Of a stretch of 12,559 bases of DNA, positions 8,670 through 12,559 are shown one piece after another (within the stretch, counting starts at the first letter, position 1; each line of letters begins with the position of its first letter). The notes under the pieces were generated by a model, which was not told the DNA's origin, ran no database searches, and saw only the letters and a list, made by a program, of their open reading frames with translations. The stretch comes from Actinomycetes bacterium (GTDB lineage Bacteria > Actinomycetota > Actinomycetes > Mycobacteriales > Mycobacteriaceae), in contig JAEZKH010000354.1 of NCBI GenBank assembly GCA_023415515.1, positions 1 to 12,559 of the forward strand, read 5' to 3'. A program made the translations under genes and the position numbers.

Positions 8670-8689
8670 CATCTCGTAGCGCCGAGATG
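8670..8689. promoter_or_regulatory. Candidate operator: dyad upstream of the choline operon
   Basis: Seven-base arms CATCTCG (8670-8676) and CGAGATG (8683-8689) form a perfect inverted repeat around six bases. It starts 15 bases upstream of the aldehyde dehydrogenase ATG. There is no T-run on the minus-strand side, so it looks more like a dimeric-repressor site (TetR/BetI style, inference) than a terminator. Confidence 0.35.
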
Positions 8690-8691
8690 GG

Positions 8692-8697
8692 ACACTA
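8692..8697 (-). promoter_or_regulatory. Possible -10 element of the choline operon
   Basis: Read on the minus strand this is TAGTGT, fitting the mycobacterial TANNNT -10 consensus. A start site about seven bases on would fall inside the dyad at 8670-8689. I see no convincing -35, so support is weak. Confidence 0.2.
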
Positions 8698-8738
8698 CCC
8701 CCACTCGAGGGCGCCGAACGGCGTGTTGTCGGAGCGGC

Positions 8739-9470
8739 TTATTCTCCTGAGTCCGCCGGCTCCGCTTCCCCGGCGGGCAGCAACGACTCGAGCGCAGACC
8801 CGGTGATGCGTCGGAAGGCCCGCCGCGGCCGGCCGGCGTCCAGGATGGCCACCTCGAGGGTGTCGGGGCCGAGGCTGCGGGCTTCGTTGCCGTTGCCGCC
8901 CGCAGTGAGCGCTTCGACGGCGATCTTCACCGCGTCGGAGAGGTTCGCGTTCTCGGCGTAGGAGTCGTTGAGCCTCTCGATGATCGGCTCCGTCGTACCG
9001 CCCATCACCACGAAATGCGGTTCGTCGGCGATGGACCCGTCGTAGGTGATGCGGTAGAGCTCGGGTGCCTTGGTCTCGCCGAAATGAGCGACCTCGGCCA
9101 CACACAGCTCGACCTCATACGGTTTGGCCTGCTCGGTGAAGATCGTGCCGAGGGTCTGGGCATACACGTTCGCCAGCTGGCGGCCGGTGACGTCGCGCCT
9201 GTCGTAGGCGTAGCCGCGCGTGTCGGCGTACTGGATCCCGCCGCGGCGCAGGTTGTCGAACTCGTTGAAACGGCCGACGGCGGCGAACCCCACCCTGTCG
9301 TACAGCTCGCTGACCTTCTGCAGTGAGCGCGACGGGTTTTCGGCGACGAACAGCACACCCGATTCGTAGGCGAGCACCACCACGCTGCGGCCCCGTGCGA
9401 TGCCTTTGCGCGCAAGCTCCGACCGCTCGCGCATCGCCTGCTCGGGGGAGATGAAGTACGGGAAGCTCAC
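8739..9470 (-). CDS. prcA: 20S proteasome alpha subunit PrcA
   Basis: A 243-residue alpha subunit (M. tuberculosis PrcA is 248). The N terminus MSFPYFISPEQAMRERSELA is the conserved gating segment that closes the axial pore, followed by the H0 helix. Other family blocks include FVAENPSRSLQK, FNEFDNLRRGG, DTRGYAYDRRDVTGRQLANV and YDGSIADEPHFVVMGG. Seven alpha subunits form each outer ring, dock the ATPase ring Mpa or other activators, and have no catalytic Thr. The start is GTG at 9470, sharing GTGA with the prcB stop, so the two subunits are translationally coupled and made together. The variable region is the C-terminal tail after RRITGSAL, where the protein is shorter and diverges from the M. 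tuberculosis version. The identification is secure. Confidence 0.98.
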   Translation of the reverse strand: MSFPYFISPEQAMRERSELARKGIARGRSVVVLAYESGVLFVAENPSRSLQKVSELYDRVGFAAVGRFNEFDNLRRGGIQYADTRGYAYDRRDVTGRQLANVYAQTLGTIFTEQAKPYEVELCVAEVAHFGETKAPELYRITYDGSIADEPHFVVMGGTTEPIIERLNDSYAENANLSDAVKIAVEALTAGGNGNEARSLGPDTLEVAILDAGRPRRAFRRITGSALESLLPAGEAEPADSGE

Positions 9471-10477
9471 GCTTCACCCCTGGCGTCGGTCGAAGGGCCC
9501 GTGCTGTGCCGGAATGTGTCTTCGCCGGAACGACTTTCGATGACCTCGCGGGCCAGCGCCGCGATCCGTTCCTCGGGCACCTCCTCAGCGCCGTCGGCTC
9601 CGAGGATGACCGCCGTCGGATAGATGCCGCGGACCAGATCTGGCCCGCCGGTGGCGGAGTCGTCGTCGGCGGCGTCGTACAGGCCCTCGATCGCCACCCG
9701 CAACGCCGACTGCGCATCGGTGACTTGCGAATACAGCTTCTTCACAGACGACTTGGCGAAGATCGATCCCGAGCCGACCGACTGGTAGCCCTCTTCCTCG
9801 AAGTTCCAGCCGCCCGCCGCGTCGAAGGACACGATGCGGCCCGCGGTCTCGGGATTCGGGTCGTCGAGGTCGTAGCCGGCCAGCAACGGCAACGCGACGA
9901 AGCCCTGCAGCGCGGCGCCGAGGTTGCCACGCACCATGGTCGCCAGCCGATTCACCTTGCCTGGGAACGTCAGTGGGACGCCCTCGACCTTCTCGTAGTG
10001 TTCGAGTTCGACGGCGTAGAGGCGGGCGAATTCGACGGCGATTGCTGCGGTGCCCGCGATACCCGTGGCGGTGTAGTCGTCGGTGATGTACACCTTCTTC
10101 ACGTCGCGGCTGGCGATCATGTTGCCCTGGGTGGCGCGGCGATCGCCGGCCATCACCACGCCGCCGGGAAACGTCAGCGCGACGATCGTGGTGCCGTGCG
10201 GCAGCGCATCACCCGCACCGCCACCGTGGTGGCCGGTTCTGTTCACCGGAAGGAGTTCGGGCGCCTGGCGGCGCAGAAGTTCCGAGAAGGACGAGAGGTC
10301 CACGCGGACGTGAGGAGCAAAAGGGTCCACGCGGACGTGAGGAGCAAAATTATGATCGCGCACGTGAGGAGCATAATTATGATCGCGCACGTGAGGAGCA
10401 TAGAAACCTGGAGTTACAGAAGGCGCTCCGGGTAGGGAGGACGGAAAAGGCAGCTGATCGCGGTGCGGCCAGCTCAC
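9467..10477 (-). CDS. prcB: 20S proteasome beta subunit PrcB with a repeat-bearing propeptide
   Basis: The proteolytic subunit of the Pup-dependent 20S proteasome. The start is GTG at 10477: it gives an N terminus MSWPHRDQL like MTWPLPDRL of M. tuberculosis and shares GTGA with the pup stop; a longer open frame upstream runs over pup and is not used. The precursor is 336 residues. Autocleavage before TTIVAL makes Thr96 the catalytic Thr1; Asp112 and Lys128 match Asp17 and Lys33 of the mature enzyme. The mature part is 241 residues, an ordinary length. The propeptide is 95 residues against 57 in M. tuberculosis; residues 26-61 are four tandem nonapeptides YAPHVRDHN, YAPHVRDHN, FAPHVRVDP and FAPHVRVDL, inserted just before the conserved LSSF...LLRRQAPELLP segment. 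The active enzyme should be normal; an effect on assembly or processing is possible but unproven. Confidence 0.97.
   Translation of the reverse strand: MSWPHRDQLPFPSSLPGAPSVTPGFYAPHVRDHNYAPHVRDHNFAPHVRVDPFAPHVRVDLSSFSELLRRQAPELLPVNRTGHHGGGAGDALPHGTTIVALTFPGGVVMAGDRRATQGNMIASRDVKKVYITDDYTATGIAGTAAIAVEFARLYAVELEHYEKVEGVPLTFPGKVNRLATMVRGNLGAALQGFVALPLLAGYDLDDPNPETAGRIVSFDAAGGWNFEEEGYQSVGSGSIFAKSSVKKLYSQVTDAQSALRVAIEGLYDAADDDSATGGPDLVRGIYPTAVILGADGAEEVPEERIAALAREVIESRSGEDTFRHSTGPSTDARGEA
10295..10402 (-). repeat. Four 27-bp tandem repeats inside the prcB propeptide
   Basis: In codon register the units are 10295-10321, 10322-10348, 10349-10375 and 10376-10402. The last two are identical over 27 bases; the first two differ at two bases. 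Both pairs share ACGTGAGGAGCA on the plus strand. By hand count 60 of 108 bases are G or C, lower than the surrounding coding sequence. Codons such as TAT, TTT, AAT, CAT, GCT and CCT recur, whereas the rest of prcB prefers C- or G-ending codons. Internal palindromes are CACGTG in units 3 and 4 and CATAATTATG (10372-10381) at their junction. The length is a multiple of three, so the frame is kept. This may be a copy of a dispersed repeat family; that cannot be tested within this window. Confidence 0.9.
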
Positions 10478-10668
10478 TGGCCACCCTTCTGGACGTATGC
10501 GCGGACGAAGTCCTCCGCATTCTCCTCGAGCACGTCGTCGATCTCGTCGAGCAGATCGTCGGTCTCCTCGGTCAGCTTCTCGCGACGCTCCTGCCCGGCG
10601 GCCGTGCTGCCGGTGAGGTCGTCGTCCTCGCCGCCACCACCGCCACGCTTGGTCTGCTCCTGAGCCAT
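10474..10668 (-). CDS. pup: Prokaryotic ubiquitin-like protein Pup
   Basis: A 64-residue protein of the length and composition of mycobacterial Pup: an N-terminal disordered, Gly- and acid-rich half (MAQEQTKRGGGGGEDDD), then the helical region ERREKLTEETDDLLDEIDDVL that binds the coiled coils of the ATPase Mpa, and the conserved tail ENAEDFVRAYVQKGGQ. It ends in Gln, so Dop must deamidate it to Glu before PafA can link it to substrate lysines. The start ATG has a strong GGAGG ribosome site (minus strand of 10674-10678). The TGA stop overlaps the GTG start of prcB as GTGA. It lies 105 nt downstream of dop, the usual mycobacterial order. The identification is secure. Confidence 0.98.
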   Translation of the reverse strand: MAQEQTKRGGGGGEDDDLTGSTAAGQERREKLTEETDDLLDEIDDVLEENAEDFVRAYVQKGGQ

Positions 10669-10732
10669 CGCTGCCTCCGCCCATCGTCTAAGCCAGTCGC
10701 CGGTGGGCCGTCGAGCCGCCCGCCGTCACTCC

Positions 10733-10738
10733 ACCCTA
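10733..10738 (-). promoter_or_regulatory. Possible -10 element between dop and pup
   Basis: The minus strand reads TAGGGT, matching TANNNT, about 65 bases upstream of the pup ATG in the 105-nt dop-pup gap. It could give pup-prcBA its own transcript besides read-through from dop. No clear -35 is visible. Confidence 0.2.
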
Positions 10739-10773
10739 CCGGTCGGCGCCCGGATTGCCTGGCATAGGACGTG

Positions 10774-12270
10774 CTAGTTGGTGAGCTGTTCTACCAGTTC
10801 CACGGCGCTGTCCACAGAGTCCAGCAGCGCTCCGACGTGCGCTTTGCTGCCGCGCAGCGGTTCGAGAGTGGGGATCCGGACGAGCGAATCGCCGCCGAGG
10901 TCGAAGATCACGGAGTCCCAGCTCGCGGCGGCGATGTCGGCACCGAACCGGCGCAGACATTCGCCCCGGAAGTAGGCGCGGGTGTCGGTCGGCGGGTTGT
11001 CCACGGCATCGCGTACCTGCTGTTCGGTGACCAGACGCTTCATGGACCCGCGGGCGACCAGCCGGTTGTAGAGCCCCTTGTCGAGGCGGACATCGGAGTA
11101 CTGCAGGTCGACGAGGTGCAGACGCGGCGCCGACCAGTTCAGGTTCTCCCGGTTGCGGAACCCCTCGAGCAACCGCAGTTTCGCCGGCCAGTCCAGGATC
11201 TCGGCGCATTCCATCGGGTCGCGCTCCAGCAGGTCGAGGACTTCGGCCCAGGTTTGCACGATGTCGGCGGCGCGCGGGTCGGGATCGCGGCTGTCCACGA
11301 GCTTGGCCACCCGGTCCAGGTAGATCCGTTGCAACGCAAGGCCGGTCAACTCGCGACCGTCGGCCAGTGCGACAGTCGCGCGCAGCGACGGGTCGCGGCT
11401 GATGACGTGAACCGCGTGCACCGGCCTGGCCAGGGCGAGGTCGCTGAGGTCCATCCCCTCTTCGATCAGGTCGAGCACAAGGGAGGTGGCACCCAGCTTG
11501 AGGTATGTCGACGTCTCCGCGAGGTTCGCGTCGCCGATGATGACGTGCAACCTGCGGTACTTGTCGGCGTCGGCGTGCGGTTCGTCGCGTGTGTTGATGA
11601 TGCCGCGTTTGAGCGTCGTCTCGAGACCGACCTCGACCTCGATGTAGTCCGACCGCTGCGACAGCTGGAAGCCGGGCTCGTCCCCCGACGGGCCGATACC
11701 GACGCGTCCGGAGCCGGTGATCACCTGGCGGGACACCAGGAACGGGGTGAGACCCGCGATCACGGCCGAGAACGGCGTCTGCCGCGACATCAGGTAGTTC
11801 TCGTGCGAGCCGTAGGACGCGCCCTTGCCATCGACGTTGTTCTTGTAGAGCTGCAGCTTCGCCGCGCCGGGCACGCTGGCCACATGGCGGGCGGCGGCCT
11901 CCATCACACGCTCGCCTGCCTTGTCCCAGATGACGGCGTCCAGCGGGTCGGTGCACTCGGGCGCGGAATACTCGGGGTGGGCGTGGTCGACGTACAACCG
12001 CGCGCCGTTGGTCAGGATCATGTTGGCCGCACCGACCTCGTCGGCGTCGACGATGGGCGGCGGTCCCGCTGAGCGGCTGAGGTCGAACCCCCGCGCGTCG
12101 CGCAGCGGCGACTCCACCTCGTAGTCCCACCTGGTGCGCTTGGCCCGCTGGATGCCCGCTGCCGCCGCGTAGGCGAGCACCGCCTGGGTCGACGTCAGGA
12201 TCGGATTTGCGGTGGGGTCGGACGGCGACGAGATGCCGTACTCGACCTCCGTCCCGATGATCCGTTGCAT
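10774..12270 (-). CDS. dop: Deamidase/depupylase Dop
   Basis: A 498-residue member of the carboxylate-amine ligase-like Dop/PafA family. Dop converts the C-terminal Gln of Pup to Glu and also removes Pup from conjugates, using ATP as a cofactor. Visible landmarks: MQRIIGTEVEYG with metal/nucleotide ligands Glu8 and Glu10; the region ~40-80 holding the Dop-specific loop; LYVDHAHPEYS with the catalytic Asp95; KNNVDGKGASYGSHENYLM; and GSGRVGIGPSG. The start at 12270 is chosen because Dop proteins begin MQRIIGTE and GGAG sits close upstream; an in-frame start at 12309 would add 13 residues with no family counterpart. It is first in the dop-pup-prcB-prcA block and is divergent from a membrane-protein gene, so its promoter should lie in 12271-12400. 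The identification is secure. Confidence 0.97.
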   Translation of the reverse strand: MQRIIGTEVEYGISSPSDPTANPILTSTQAVLAYAAAAGIQRAKRTRWDYEVESPLRDARGFDLSRSAGPPPIVDADEVGAANMILTNGARLYVDHAHPEYSAPECTDPLDAVIWDKAGERVMEAAARHVASVPGAAKLQLYKNNVDGKGASYGSHENYLMSRQTPFSAVIAGLTPFLVSRQVITGSGRVGIGPSGDEPGFQLSQRSDYIEVEVGLETTLKRGIINTRDEPHADADKYRRLHVIIGDANLAETSTYLKLGATSLVLDLIEEGMDLSDLALARPVHAVHVISRDPSLRATVALADGRELTGLALQRIYLDRVAKLVDSRDPDPRAADIVQTWAEVLDLLERDPMECAEILDWPAKLRLLEGFRNRENLNWSAPRLHLVDLQYSDVRLDKGLYNRLVARGSMKRLVTEQQVRDAVDNPPTDTRAYFRGECLRRFGADIAAASWDSVIFDLGGDSLVRIPTLEPLRGSKAHVGALLDSVDSAVELVEQLTN

Positions 12271-12280
12271 ATCTCCAAGC
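12271..12280 (-). promoter_or_regulatory. Ribosome binding site deciding the dop start
   Basis: Read on the minus strand this is GCTTGGAGAT immediately before the ATG at 12270, with GGAG three bases from the codon. The spacing is short. TACGCT on the same strand (12278-12283) also fits a -10 element; if used, transcription would begin at or near the ATG and the message would be nearly leaderless. Confidence 0.35.
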
Positions 12281-12346
12281 GTAGGTGACGGCCCGAAGTA
12301 GCCTGCCACCGTGCCGGGCTCCTGTTTGTGGCGGGCGGCGACACAG

Positions 12347-12363
12347 CGCGGCGATTCGCCGCG
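12347..12363. promoter_or_regulatory. GC-rich dyad in the divergent dop / membrane-protein intergenic region
   Basis: Perfect eight-base arms CGCGGCGA and TCGCCGCG flank a single T. It lies 37 bases upstream of the ATG at 12401. It could be an operator for a dimeric regulator or, in the plus-strand leader, a 7-bp hairpin with an ATT loop. It is not followed by a T-run, so a terminator is unlikely. Confidence 0.35.
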
Positions 12364-12400
12364 GAGGGCATCGCACGACTGACGACAGGAGAACGACCCG

Positions 12401-12559
12401 ATGGCTCCCTCTGACGCACGACGGGCCGCCGACTACTGGTTCCTGGTGCGCGGATTGCCCACTGTCCTTCGCCCCGGCGCGCTTGTGCGTCGGCTGTGGT
12501 CGCGGGCGGCGCCCGCGCTGGCCGCCTTCGCGGTGTTCATGGCCAACTCTGTGCTCACC
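12401..12559 (+). CDS. Putative integral membrane protein (Rv2113-like), 3' end outside window
   Basis: Only the first 53 codons are visible. The ATG at 12401 has AGGAGA (12387-12392) eight bases upstream, a good ribosome site. The peptide begins MAPSDARRAADYWFLVRGLP, is basic around LVRRLWSRA, and then enters a hydrophobic stretch (APALAAFAVFMANSVLT) that looks like the start of a first transmembrane segment with positive residues on the inside. In M. tuberculosis the gene divergent from dop is Rv2113, annotated as an integral membrane protein; this is its positional and probable sequence counterpart. Its function is unknown to me. It does not overlap dop, from which it is separated by 130 nt holding both promoters. 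Confidence 0.7.
   Translation, partial: MAPSDARRAADYWFLVRGLPTVLRPGALVRRLWSRAAPALAAFAVFMANSVLT

Noticed and set aside
8712..8723. CGCCG/CGGCG inverted repeat after prcA as a terminator
   Set aside because: The arms are five bases with a two-base loop and there is no T-run on the minus-strand side, so it is weak as an intrinsic terminator.
10295..10402. The tandem repeats as a small CRISPR array
   Set aside because: The units are directly contiguous 27-mers with no unique spacers, lie inside a coding gene, and no cas genes are nearby.
9506..10435. A 309-codon plus-strand frame antisense to prcB that reads through the 27-bp repeats as HVRSIIMIA-like units
   Set aside because: prcB is certain on the other strand and the rest of this peptide has low-complexity shadow composition; the repeat is readable in many frames simply because it has few stops.
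10478..10684. Upstream extension of the prcB frame to 10684
   Set aside because: It would run over pup in another frame; the GTG at 10477 gives the conserved MSWP-type N terminus and the GTGA junction.
12271..12309. Thirteen-residue N-terminal extension of dop
   Set aside because: Dop proteins begin MQRIIGTE, and the ribosome site lies before the ATG at 12270.
10736..12376. A 546-codon minus-strand frame overlapping dop
   Set aside because: It is a frame shadow of dop, Arg/Pro-rich and without any family motif.

Overview
The window looks like a chromosomal segment of a high-GC actinobacterium, almost certainly a Mycobacterium/Mycolicibacterium. The strongest evidence is the block dop - pup - prcB - prcA on the minus strand. 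Pup, PrcA, PrcB and Dop all read like close relatives of the M. tuberculosis and M. smegmatis proteins, and the divergent membrane-protein gene beyond dop sits where M. tuberculosis has Rv2113. The sequence was read by eye; no database search was run.

Layout, left to right. (1) 3-2282, plus strand: the 3' part of a DUF1023-type alpha/beta hydrolase gene, then an epoxide-hydrolase-like alpha/beta hydrolase. (2) 2279-8655, minus strand, read right to left: aldehyde dehydrogenase, APC-superfamily permease, choline-oxidase-like GMC flavoprotein, and a four-domain cNMP-binding/CBS/DUF294 nucleotidyltransferase-like protein. These are packed with gaps of 9 and 1 nt and one 26-nt overlap, so they form one operon. 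(3) 8739-12270, minus strand: dop, a 105-nt gap, then pup-prcB-prcA joined by two GTGA start/stop overlaps. (4) 12401 to the edge, plus strand: start of a membrane-protein gene divergent from dop. No gene-free stretch reaches 300 bases.

How the genes fit together. Dop deamidates the C-terminal Gln of Pup so that the ligase PafA (not in the window) can attach it to proteins, which the PrcA/PrcB 20S particle then degrades. The operon downstream looks like a choline-to-glycine-betaine module: an ACT-type permease for uptake, a flavoprotein keeping every choline oxidase active-site residue I could align from memory, and a betaine-aldehyde-dehydrogenase-like enzyme. The last gene of that operon has sensor-type domains and may regulate it; that is inference.

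Most unusual feature. The PrcB propeptide is about 95 residues against 57 in M. tuberculosis. The extra length is almost exactly four tandem 9-residue repeats of the (Y/F)APHVR type, encoded by four 27-bp units that are AT-richer than their surroundings and use codons unlike the rest of the gene. It looks like an in-frame repeat insertion into an essential protease's cleaved leader.
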